NCBI GenBank assembly: GCA_020718225.1
Contig: DYSO01000011.1
Coordinates: 1 to 35,288 of the forward strand
Direction of reading: 5' to 3'
Length of the DNA: 35,288 nt
Source of the DNA: Draconibacterium orientale
Lineage (GTDB): Bacteria; Bacteroidota; Bacteroidia; Bacteroidales; FEN-979
Both the position numbers and the translations under genes were made by a program. Within the stretch, counting starts at the first letter, position 1. Every line of letters begins with the position of its first letter. Of the stretch, positions 8,712-15,525 are shown in pieces. A model generated the notes under the pieces. The model did no database searches. It had not been told where the DNA came from and worked only from the letters and a program-made list of their open reading frames with translations.

Positions 8712-9466
8712 ACGTACCGCGCGAAATTTTTTAATTTCTCAATAAAATCGGCTTTTTTACGGACCGAGACTTCAACTTCGGTATTGTCTTCAAGTATGAC
8801 CGATCCGCCTTTCCCCTTGACATATCGTTTGATGTACATTAAATTGATAAGGTGCTTGCTGTGAATGCGTGAAAATGGCAGGTCTTCCAGAATCTTTTCG
8901 TAATTGTTCAGGGGTTTTGAAGCTACAAACCGTTGTCCGTTGGTCATATAAAACAGTGTATATACATCACTGGCTTCAAGTCGCACAATATCGGCAAGCT
9001 TTACCACATTAAGCCCGTCGGTGGAAGGAATGATGATCTTTTCATTTTTTGTCTTCAGATTGTCGCGAAGTACATTCAACCGGTTATTGATCTCTTCAAC
9101 CTTTAAATCCCTGTAACGGTTGATGGCCGATTCCAACATTTCGTTCGTTATCGGCTTTACAAGATAATGCAACGCTGAGAACTCAAATGCGCGTACGGCA
9201 TATTTATCGTAAGCGGTGATAAAAATGACCCTGAAATCCTTGTAGGATACCCGTTCAATGACATCAAAACCCTCCCCGTCGGGCAGGTTGATATCGAGGA
9301 AAACCAGCGCAGGTTTCACCTTGTCGATCAGTGGCACAGCTTCGTTTACACTATAGGCTGTACCCACAATATCCATATACTGAAAATTTGCAGTCAGCAA
9401 AGACTTCAATGTCAGGATACTCGTTTTATCATCATCAACCAGTACAATTTTTATCAAATCGTCCAT
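8708..9466 (-). CDS. LytTR-family response regulator, orphan
   Basis: The N-terminal receiver domain has the acidic pair VDDD, the phospho-acceptor Asp in FLDINLPDG (D58 from the chosen start, D64 in the track), TAYD and the LVKPI lysine. The C-terminal DNA-binding LytTR domain (VRLEASDVYTLFYMTNG, then FSRIHSKHLINLMYIK) is complete. I prefer the internal ATG (MDDLIKIVLVDDD) because receiver domains normally begin a few residues before the first strand; the track start at 9484 adds only MITQLC. No histidine kinase of the LytS/YehU type lies next to it, so its partner is encoded elsewhere. A perfect -7 box lies upstream. Target genes cannot be inferred. Confidence 0.85.
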   Translation of the reverse strand: MDDLIKIVLVDDDKTSILTLKSLLTANFQYMDIVGTAYSVNEAVPLIDKVKPALVFLDINLPDGEGFDVIERVSYKDFRVIFITAYDKYAVRAFEFSALHYLVKPITNEMLESAINRYRDLKVEEINNRLNVLRDNLKTKNEKIIIPSTDGLNVVKLADIVRLEASDVYTLFYMTNGQRFVASKPLNNYEKILEDLPFSRIHSKHLINLMYIKRYVKGKGGSVILEDNTEVEVSVRKKADFIEKLKNFARYV

Positions 9467-9501
9467 ACATAATTGTGTTATCAATAGTCATGTAAATGTA
9501 G

Positions 9502-9509
9502 TAATTTTG
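9502..9509 (+). promoter_or_regulatory. -7 element for hydE-rlmD
   Basis: TAATTTTG is a perfect TAnnTTTG, 57 bases before the TTG start of hydE. It faces the minus-strand box at 9522-9529, so the two promoters overlap. Confidence 0.5.
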
Positions 9510-9521
9510 CCAAAGAAAATG

Positions 9522-9529
9522 CAAATTTA
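9522..9529 (-). promoter_or_regulatory. -7 element for the LytTR regulator
   Basis: The minus strand reads TAAATTTG, a perfect TAnnTTTG. The predicted start near 9516 lies only about a base from that of the opposing hydE promoter. Confidence 0.5.
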
Positions 9530-9565
9530 TAATCTATTAATTAATTTTTTTTAAATCCGAAGCAA

Positions 9566-10660
9566 TTGAATGTTGAATATGTTTTAAAAAAATCCTCTTT
9601 ATCCGGAGAGGATTTGATTTTTTTATTGGGGTTACAAGGTGAAGAAAAGAAAAAATTGTTTCAGCATGCCCAACAGGTCAAGGCTGATTTTGTGGGGAGG
9701 AAGGTTTATTTCAGGGGTTTGATCGAATATTCCAACATTTGTTCAAAAAACTGTTACTATTGTGGTATCAGGGCTTCCAACAAACGCTATTCCCGATACC
9801 GGATGACTGTACCCGAGGTTTTGGAGGCCGTGGATTTTGCCTTCCGGAATAATTATGCCTCCATTGTCATTCAGGCGGGTGAACGCTCCGGTGAAACCCA
9901 TATTGGGAAGATCGAATCGATCCTGAAAAAAATTCAGCAGAAGACCAATGGCAAAATTCACGTCACCCTTTCTCTGGGTGAACAAACTGAAGATACCTAT
10001 CGCCGTTGGTTTGAAGCAGGGGCACACCGGTATCTTTTACGCATCGAGGTCTCCAATCCCGCCCTGTACCTCAGGTTACACCCCGCCAACCGCCATCACG
10101 ACTACATGAAACGGTTGGAAGCATTGAAATTATTAAAAAAAACCGGTTACCAGGTAGGTACCGGCGTTATGATCGGCCTCCCCTTTCAGACACTCTCCGA
10201 CCTTGCAGATGACCTGCTTTTTTTCCGTGAAATGGATATCGATATGGCCGGAATGGGGCCCTATATTGAGCACCAGGATACCCCGCTCTATATCCACAAA
10301 GATACCTTGTTGCCCCTGAAAGAACGGTTTGACCTCTCCTTGAAGATGGTCGCCCTTCTCCGCATCCTCATGAAGGACATTAACATCGCAGCCACCACAG
10401 CCATGCAAACAATCGACCCACAGGGAAGGGAGAAAGCGTTGATGGTCGGCGCCAACGTAATCATGCCCAATCTCACCCCGGTAAAATACCGTGAGGATTA
10501 CCTCCTATACGAAAACAAACCCTGTTTGGATGAAGAAGCCGCTGAATGCCAGAGCTGTTTAGAGGCAAGGATTTCCATAGCCGGAGATGAAATTGGTTAC
10601 GGGGAATGGGGCGACTCTTTGCATTTCAGAAAAAGAGGGGAATCGAATATTGAACACTGA
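9566..10660 (+). CDS. hydE: [FeFe]-hydrogenase maturation radical SAM protein HydE
   Basis: A radical-SAM enzyme of the HydE/BioB/PylB group, 364 aa. The SAM-cluster motif is CSKNCYYC (C59, C63, C66; CX3CX2C), followed by GIRASNKRYSRYRM, typical of HydE. A second, HydE-style cysteine set CX7CX2C is seen at C320, C328 and C331, which can hold an auxiliary cluster. HydE helps build the dithiomethylamine-bridged 2Fe subcluster of [FeFe]-hydrogenases together with HydF and HydG (known). Neither partner nor a hydrogenase is in this window. TTG at 9566 is the only reasonable start before the conserved region. Degenerate heptamer repeats overlap the stop codon. rlmD follows 24 bases later. Confidence 0.88.
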   Translation: MNVEYVLKKSSLSGEDLIFLLGLQGEEKKKLFQHAQQVKADFVGRKVYFRGLIEYSNICSKNCYYCGIRASNKRYSRYRMTVPEVLEAVDFAFRNNYASIVIQAGERSGETHIGKIESILKKIQQKTNGKIHVTLSLGEQTEDTYRRWFEAGAHRYLLRIEVSNPALYLRLHPANRHHDYMKRLEALKLLKKTGYQVGTGVMIGLPFQTLSDLADDLLFFREMDIDMAGMGPYIEHQDTPLYIHKDTLLPLKERFDLSLKMVALLRILMKDINIAATTAMQTIDPQGREKALMVGANVIMPNLTPVKYREDYLLYENKPCLDEEAAECQSCLEARISIAGDEIGYGEWGDSLHFRKRGESNIEH

Positions 10661-10677
10661 ACGCCAAACGCTGAATT
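10650..10677 (+). repeat. degenerate heptanucleotide tandem array (4 units)
   Basis: Four 7-bp units, TTGAACA, CTGAACG, CCAAACG and CTGAATT, overlap the hydE stop codon and fill the gap before rlmD. Similar 7-bp arrays with other sequences occur at 24893, 27345 and 32889. Confidence 0.5.
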
Positions 10678-10684
10678 TTTTTAT

Positions 10685-12118
10685 ATGTCAGGAAAGAAAT
10701 CACCCCTCCCAATTTTAGAAAAAGTCGAAATCCTGGATGCAGGATCGGAAGGAAACGCCGTTGCCCGCGCGGGAGGATTGGTCGTGTTTGTCCCTTATGT
10801 TGTTCCCGGCGATGTGGTCGACATTCGGGTAACCAAAAAAAAGAGGTCGTTTTGCGAAGGTAAAGCGATCCGGTTTCACCAATACAGCGATAAACGGGCC
10901 CAACCTTTTTGTGCCCATTTCGGGACTTGCGGAGGTTGCAAATGGCAGCATCTCAGATACGAAGACCAGTTGTTTTACAAACAAAAGCAGGTTGAAGACA
11001 ATCTTATCCGGATCGGGAAACTGGAAAAAAGCATGGCGTTGCCTATATTGCCATCGCCAGGAGAACAGTTTTACAGGAACAAACTCGAATATACCTTTTC
11101 GAACCATCGCTGGCTTACCAGTGACGACCCGCCAGGAGAGGTACCCGAAAGCGAGATGAATGCACTCGGTTTTCACATTCCCCGGCTTTACGATAAAATC
11201 CTGGATATAAAGAATTGTTATCTTCAGCCCCACCCGTCCAATGCCATACGACTGTTTTTAAAGGCATACGCGATAGAACATGGTTTATCCTTTTACGATG
11301 TACGGAAATGGACCGGTTTCCTGAGGAACCTGATCATCCGGAATACAACAACAGGCGATCTGATGGTTATCCTGGTATTCAGGGAAGCGCTTACGGATGT
11401 CATCAATACCCTGCTGGAGGCGTTGATTTCAGCCTTTCCTGAAATCACTTCGGCATTCTATGTGATCAATGAGAAAAAAAATGATATCATCAACGATCTT
11501 CCGCTACATCATTTTTATGGTAAGGAGTTCATGACCGAAAGGATGCCTCCATATAAACCAGGATATCCCGGCACGGAATTCAGAATTGGTCCGGTTTCAT
11601 TTTTTCAGACCAACTCCCGGCAGGCGGTTGTATTGTATCAGACTGCTGCTGATTTTGCAGGTTTTCGTGGCCATGAAACAGTTTATGACCTTTATACCGG
11701 GACTGGTACCATTGCAAATTATATTGCCCCTTATGTAAAAAAAGTTGCAGGAATTGAATCGGTCGGGGCCGCCATCGAAGATGCACGAATGAACGCACTG
11801 CTGAACGGCTTCACAAACACCCATTTTTTTACCGGTGAAACCGAAAAAATTTTAACGCCGGAATTCATCCTGGAAAATGGTAAGCCCGATATCGTTATTA
11901 CCGATCCTCCCCGCTCCGGAATGCATGAAAAAGTAATCCGGGCCATTCTCTCCGTTGCACCCGGAAAAATTGTTTATGTAAGTTGCAACCCAGCTACCCA
12001 GGCCCGTGATATTGCATTAATGACCGATCGATATGAAGTGGTTAAATGTCAACCGGTGGATATGTTCCCTCAAACACAGCATGTTGAAAATATTGCATTG
12101 CTGAGACGGAGAGATTAA
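10685..12118 (+). CDS. rlmD: 23S rRNA (uracil-5-)-methyltransferase, RumA/RlmD family
   Basis: A SAM-dependent rRNA m5U methyltransferase of the TrmA/RumA superfamily, 477 aa. A TRAM-like N-terminus (residues 8-60) precedes the Fe-S site C76-X5-C82-X2-C85 with a likely fourth ligand at C177. The SAM-binding motif is VYDLYTGTGT near 332. DPPRSGMH and the catalytic loop YVSCNPATQARD (nucleophilic Cys about 431) complete the active site. In E. coli, RlmD modifies U1939 of 23S rRNA; the exact position here is inferred. The gene lies 24 bases after hydE and probably shares its transcript. Its TAA stop shares a TTAA with the convergent aroK stop. Confidence 0.9.
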   Translation: MSGKKSPLPILEKVEILDAGSEGNAVARAGGLVVFVPYVVPGDVVDIRVTKKKRSFCEGKAIRFHQYSDKRAQPFCAHFGTCGGCKWQHLRYEDQLFYKQKQVEDNLIRIGKLEKSMALPILPSPGEQFYRNKLEYTFSNHRWLTSDDPPGEVPESEMNALGFHIPRLYDKILDIKNCYLQPHPSNAIRLFLKAYAIEHGLSFYDVRKWTGFLRNLIIRNTTTGDLMVILVFREALTDVINTLLEALISAFPEITSAFYVINEKKNDIINDLPLHHFYGKEFMTERMPPYKPGYPGTEFRIGPVSFFQTNSRQAVVLYQTAADFAGFRGHETVYDLYTGTGTIANYIAPYVKKVAGIESVGAAIEDARMNALLNGFTNTHFFTGETEKILTPEFILENGKPDIVITDPPRSGMHEKVIRAILSVAPGKIVYVSCNPATQARDIALMTDRYEVVKCQPVDMFPQTQHVENIALLRRRD

Positions 12119-12630
12119 CCTGTCATAACCCGCTCCCTTATCCAACCGGCCAGTTTTTCAACATCCGGGTTCATCCCTTCAACAGTATAGTTTGCCTGAC
12201 GATAAAAAAAAGATCGTTGTTGCATATGCTCCACGACAAATTTTTCAAGCTGGCCGGGATCCAGTTGACTTAACAGTGGCCGTTTTTTCCGGATCTTGTA
12301 CAACCGGTCCAGCAGTGGTTTAACCTCCCAGTGTAGATAGACAGAAATACCCGATTGGTTTATAAAATCCATATTATTAAAAAAACAGGGGGTCCCGCCT
12401 CCGGTGGCAATGACAGTATCGATTAATTGCGTTGTTTTGTGTAAAATTTCCTGTTCCATTTTTCGAAATGGAGGTTCTCCATATTTATTAAAAAAATCGA
12501 GAATGGAAACTTTATATTGCTCTTCGAAAATATAGTCAATATCCACAAATCCGTATTGTAACCTCTCTGCCAGAAATTTCCCCAGTACCGACTTCCCCGA
12601 AGCCATATAGCCAACCAGATAGATACGCAT
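12115..12630 (-). CDS. aroK: shikimate kinase
   Basis: Phosphorylates shikimate at the 3-hydroxyl in the chorismate pathway, using ATP. From the chosen ATG the protein is 171 aa, the normal size. The P-loop GYMASGKS is at residues 7-14, the shikimate-binding region DIDYIFEE follows, and the GGG motif ATGGGTP is present. The lid region KKRPLL and adenine-side 'QRSFFYRQ' are also visible. The ORF track extends this frame to 13182, but those extra 184 residues run antisense through the DUF1573 gene and look unlike any AroK N-terminus, so I rejected them. Chorismate made here could feed MqnA, encoded downstream on the other strand. Confidence 0.93.
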   Translation of the reverse strand: MRIYLVGYMASGKSVLGKFLAERLQYGFVDIDYIFEEQYKVSILDFFNKYGEPPFRKMEQEILHKTTQLIDTVIATGGGTPCFFNNMDFINQSGISVYLHWEVKPLLDRLYKIRKKRPLLSQLDPGQLEKFVVEHMQQRSFFYRQANYTVEGMNPDVEKLAGWIRERVMTG

Positions 12631-12656
12631 ACCGGTAAAAGTACGATAATTATACT

Positions 12657-12664
12657 TATCTTTG
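12657..12664 (+). promoter_or_regulatory. -7 element for the DUF1573-yajC-ybbR-coaE-mqnA operon
   Basis: TATCTTTG is a perfect TAnnTTTG, 24 bases before the ATG at 12689, giving a short leader. Confidence 0.6.
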
Positions 12665-12688
12665 CAGGGAAAAAAATAGTCTATTGCT

Positions 12689-13174
12689 ATGAAACTACGG
12701 CCATTGTTGATTTTTTCCCTGTTCATTGCATGGATCATCGTGGGCGGTTGCAACAACAGGGAAGGAAAAGAGGGCAGCCCCCTCTCCACCGACATTGTGA
12801 GCAATCCCAATACTGCCGACGGGACTACCGACCGGAGCGGGCTTCCCCTGATGGTTTTTGAAGAGACAGAACATGATTTCGGGAAAATCCTCGAAGGAGA
12901 AACGGTGTCATTCAATTTTAAATTTACAAACAAAGGGAAATCCGACCTGGTTATTGCCGATGTCAGCTCCTCCTGTGGCTGTACTGTTCCTTCATACCCC
13001 AAAACACCCGTTCGCCCGGGAGAAGAAAGCACGATTAAAGTTATCTTCAACAGCAACGGCCGGCGCGGATACCAAGCTAAAAATGTTATTGTGGTGGCCA
13101 ATACGCAACCCAATACAACCCTGATCCGCATCAAAGCGCAGGTAGTAAACCCCGGAAGTGAAAAAACACAATAG
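12689..13174 (+). CDS. DUF1573-domain lipoprotein
   Basis: The 161-aa protein starts with a lipoprotein signal peptide: basic MKLR, a hydrophobic stretch, and a lipobox ending VGGC, so the mature protein probably begins at the Cys near residue 22. The rest is one DUF1573 immunoglobulin-like domain (HDFGKILEGETVSFNFKFTN, SSCGCTVPSYPKTPVRPGE), very common in Bacteroidota and of unknown biochemical role. It is the first gene of an operon with yajC, a YbbR-like gene, coaE and mqnA, an order I associate with this phylum (often with nusB in front, which is absent here). Confidence 0.88.
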   Translation: MKLRPLLIFSLFIAWIIVGGCNNREGKEGSPLSTDIVSNPNTADGTTDRSGLPLMVFEETEHDFGKILEGETVSFNFKFTNKGKSDLVIADVSSSCGCTVPSYPKTPVRPGEESTIKVIFNSNGRRGYQAKNVIVVANTQPNTTLIRIKAQVVNPGSEKTQ

Positions 13175-13225
13175 ATACACAATTAACCGATAACATCCAA
13201 CCTAATATCTAAATCAAAATTGCAT

Positions 13226-13555
13226 ATGACAAACCTCTTATCAATCCTGCTGATGGCGCCACAGGGCCAGGGTGGACAACAAAATGGCTGGTATTCCTTT
13301 TTACCGTTATTATTGATCATCGTCGTTTTCTATTTCTTCTTTATCCGGCCACAGATGAAACGCTCCAAAGACCAGAAAAAATTCAAGGAGAGTTTACAAA
13401 AGGGCCAGAAAATTATTACCATTGGTGGTATTCACGGACGGATTGTCGAAATCCAGGAGACTTCAGTGACCATTGAAGTTGAAAACGGAGTCCGGTTGCG
13501 TGTGGAAAAAACCGCCATTGCCATGGATCCCAACCAGACCATCGAAGCCAAGTAG
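13226..13555 (+). CDS. yajC: preprotein translocase subunit YajC
   Basis: A small inner-membrane accessory of the SecDF-YajC complex. One transmembrane segment (FLPLLLIIVVFYFFFIRP) is followed by the family signature RPQMKRSKDQKKFKESLQKG and a small cytoplasmic beta domain (GGIHGRIVEIQETSVTIEVENG). The ATG at 13226 is chosen; the track start at 13220 is a TTG two codons earlier. The length of 109 aa is normal. secDF is not in the window. Confidence 0.93.
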   Translation: MTNLLSILLMAPQGQGGQQNGWYSFLPLLLIIVVFYFFFIRPQMKRSKDQKKFKESLQKGQKIITIGGIHGRIVEIQETSVTIEVENGVRLRVEKTAIAMDPNQTIEAK

Positions 13556-13579
13556 TATACCATCTTAAAGCTGAGGCGC

Positions 13580-14173
13580 TTGAAAACCGATTTTATTCAG
13601 TTTATCGGAAATGCCCGGCAGCGCAAAAGTGCAAATTTCAGGAATCAACTTTCCATTTTTATAATTTGCCTGGTACTGTCCCTGCTTATATGGTTCCTTG
13701 TACGACTTTCCAAGGATTACTATTATGCTATGGAATACCATCTTACTTATACCGACATTCCGGCAAAATTCAAATTGACCGGATATTCTGATACAATCCT
13801 TACCGTTAAAATCAAAGTACAGGGTTTTGATTTTATTACCGAACGGTTTATCATCCCCCAGGAACGGCAATTTGATGTCAGCTTGAGGGACATCAGGATC
13901 CGTTTTTCAGATAACCGGGTGTGGGGATACCTCTTGACAAACCGGATCGGAAAAGATTTGGTAGCACAGTCGAGCTTTTCAGGCGATGTCTATTTTGTTG
14001 CCCCCGATACCCTTTTTTTTGAATTTGAAAAAAGAGAGGCGGCCCCAGCCGATAAAAAACCGGTAACAACTCCCGGCACCCTTCAACCCATGGTGAAAGA
14101 TTCCCTGAGGATGCTTCCCGACAGTTCAAAAAAAATAACGAAACCTGTGGCCGGACATCGGGAAAAACACTGA
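13580..14173 (+). CDS. YbbR-like domain membrane-anchored protein (CdaR-type)
   Basis: A 197-aa protein with an N-terminal basic stretch and a single membrane segment around residues 25-42 (LSIFIICLVLSLLIWFLV). An extracytoplasmic region resembling one YbbR repeat follows (YHLTYTDIPAKFKLTG...VKIKVQGFDF). The last ~35 residues are Pro/Thr/Lys-rich and probably disordered. In Firmicutes, YbbR/CdaR modulates the diadenylate cyclase CdaA; no cyclase is visible here, so the role is uncertain. The start is a TTG 24 bases after yajC; there is no upstream ATG in frame. It ends 3 bases before coaE, so co-translation is likely. Confidence 0.75.
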   Translation: MKTDFIQFIGNARQRKSANFRNQLSIFIICLVLSLLIWFLVRLSKDYYYAMEYHLTYTDIPAKFKLTGYSDTILTVKIKVQGFDFITERFIIPQERQFDVSLRDIRIRFSDNRVWGYLLTNRIGKDLVAQSSFSGDVYFVAPDTLFFEFEKREAAPADKKPVTTPGTLQPMVKDSLRMLPDSSKKITKPVAGHREKH

Positions 14174-14176
14174 ACC

Positions 14177-14779
14177 ATGCTTAAAATCGGACTGACCGGG
14201 AACATCGGAAGTGGAAAAAGCGTGGTTTCCCGGATATTTTCCCAATTGAGGGTCCCGGTGTATCAGGCAGATGAAGAATCGAAGAAAATCCTTCAAACAG
14301 AACGCGTCATTACCGAAGTGACGAAGTATTTCGGCCATGATATCCTTACACCCGGGAGACAGGTAGATAAAAAAAAACTGGCTTCGGTCGTTTTTTCTGA
14401 CGCCACCGCCCTTCAACGCCTCAATTCAATCCTCCATCCCAGGGTTCGTCAGGATTTTCAGGAGTGGGCTTCAAAATTCAGCCATCTACCTTATGTTGTT
14501 CAGGAAGCGGCTATTATTTTTGAAAGCGGTTTTCAAAATGAATTTGATTATATTGTCCATGTATCCTGTCCGGAAGAGATTGCCATCCGGAGGGTCATGA
14601 CCAGGGACGGGGCCGACCGGCAAACCGTATTACAGCGTATGCGTTTTCAGATGGAAGATATAAAAAAAGCGGCGTTATCCGATTTTGTAATCCGCAACGA
14701 TGGTTCTCTTTTAATTATTCCCCAGACGCTTTCCATTCACAGAAAATTATTGGAAACCGGAACGAAAAACATCCCATGA
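14177..14779 (+). CDS. coaE: dephospho-CoA kinase
   Basis: Catalyses the last step of coenzyme A synthesis, ATP-dependent 3'-phosphorylation of dephospho-CoA. The P-loop GLTGNIGSGKS is at residues 5-15. The acidic residue of YQADEES and the family motif LHPRVRQDF are present, and the lid region HVSCPEEIAIRRVMTRDG is typical. The length of 200 aa is normal. The TGA stop overlaps the ATG of mqnA (ATGA), indicating translational coupling. Confidence 0.95.
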   Translation: MLKIGLTGNIGSGKSVVSRIFSQLRVPVYQADEESKKILQTERVITEVTKYFGHDILTPGRQVDKKKLASVVFSDATALQRLNSILHPRVRQDFQEWASKFSHLPYVVQEAAIIFESGFQNEFDYIVHVSCPEEIAIRRVMTRDGADRQTVLQRMRFQMEDIKKAALSDFVIRNDGSLLIIPQTLSIHRKLLETGTKNIP

Positions 14780-15525
14780 AGGAGTTAAAAATCTCTGCTG
14801 TATCGTATCTGAACACCTTTCCTTTTGTTTATGGTATCCAGAAATCCGGGTTTCTGAAAAATTTCCGATTAGAGCTCGATATCCCAAAAGTTTGTGCCCT
14901 GAAATTAAAAGACAAGAAGGTCGATATTGCGCTTGTTCCGGTTGGCGCGCTGCCTGATTTCGACCATTACCATTTTGTTTCCAACGATTGTATCGGCGCG
15001 GTCGGACCGGTAAAAACCGTCCTCCTGCTGTCGAAGTCCCCATTGGAAAAGATAGCGCAGGTTCATCTTGATTACGACTCAAGGACGTCGGTACAGTTGG
15101 TCAAAGTATTGGCAAAACATTATTGGGGAATCGCTCCCGACTGGCAGAACATGGCAGCCGGCCAGGCTTCGGCTCAACCATCGGTTGAGGCGCTGGTTGC
15201 CATTGGCGATAAGACTTTTGAGCTCAGGCATCACTTCCCGTATGTTTACGACCTGGCAGAAGAATGGATCCGGTTCGCCCGTTTGCCTTTTGTTTTTGCT
15301 GTCTGGATTTCAAACGAACAACTGCCACCGGAGCTGACAACTCCTTTTTGCCGGGCGCTCGCCTGGGGGCTGGACCGGAAAGCCGGAAGCCTGGAATTTT
15401 TCAAAGAAAAACTTCCCGTTTGCGAAGATTGCCTGGGATACCTTGAAAAGAATATATCCTATGCCTTCGATGAGAGGAAAAAAGAAGGATTGTCGAAGTT
15501 CCTGGGTTATTTCTTCGCCGGATAG
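14776..15525 (+). CDS. mqnA: chorismate dehydratase MqnA (futalosine pathway)
   Basis: MqnA converts chorismate to 3-enolpyruvoyl-benzoate, the entry step of the futalosine route to menaquinone. The N-terminus KISAVSYLNTFPFVYGI, the VDIALVPVGALP segment and the ligand-binding motif SRTSVQLVKVL (D-Y-D-S-R-T-S) match the MqnA/periplasmic-binding-like fold. The 249-aa length fits. Its presence implies menaquinone made without the classical MenF-MenD route; the other Mqn enzymes are not in the window. Translation is coupled to coaE. The 3' end overlaps the convergent yidC by 19 bases. Confidence 0.92.
   Translation: MKELKISAVSYLNTFPFVYGIQKSGFLKNFRLELDIPKVCALKLKDKKVDIALVPVGALPDFDHYHFVSNDCIGAVGPVKTVLLLSKSPLEKIAQVHLDYDSRTSVQLVKVLAKHYWGIAPDWQNMAAGQASAQPSVEALVAIGDKTFELRHHFPYVYDLAEEWIRFARLPFVFAVWISNEQLPPELTTPFCRALAWGLDRKAGSLEFFKEKLPVCEDCLGYLEKNISYAFDERKKEGLSKFLGYFFAG

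Noticed and set aside
12631-13182. N-terminal extension of the aroK frame to 355 aa
   Set aside because: The extension is antisense to the DUF1573 gene; the shikimate kinase P-loop begins right after the ATG at 12630, the family's normal start.
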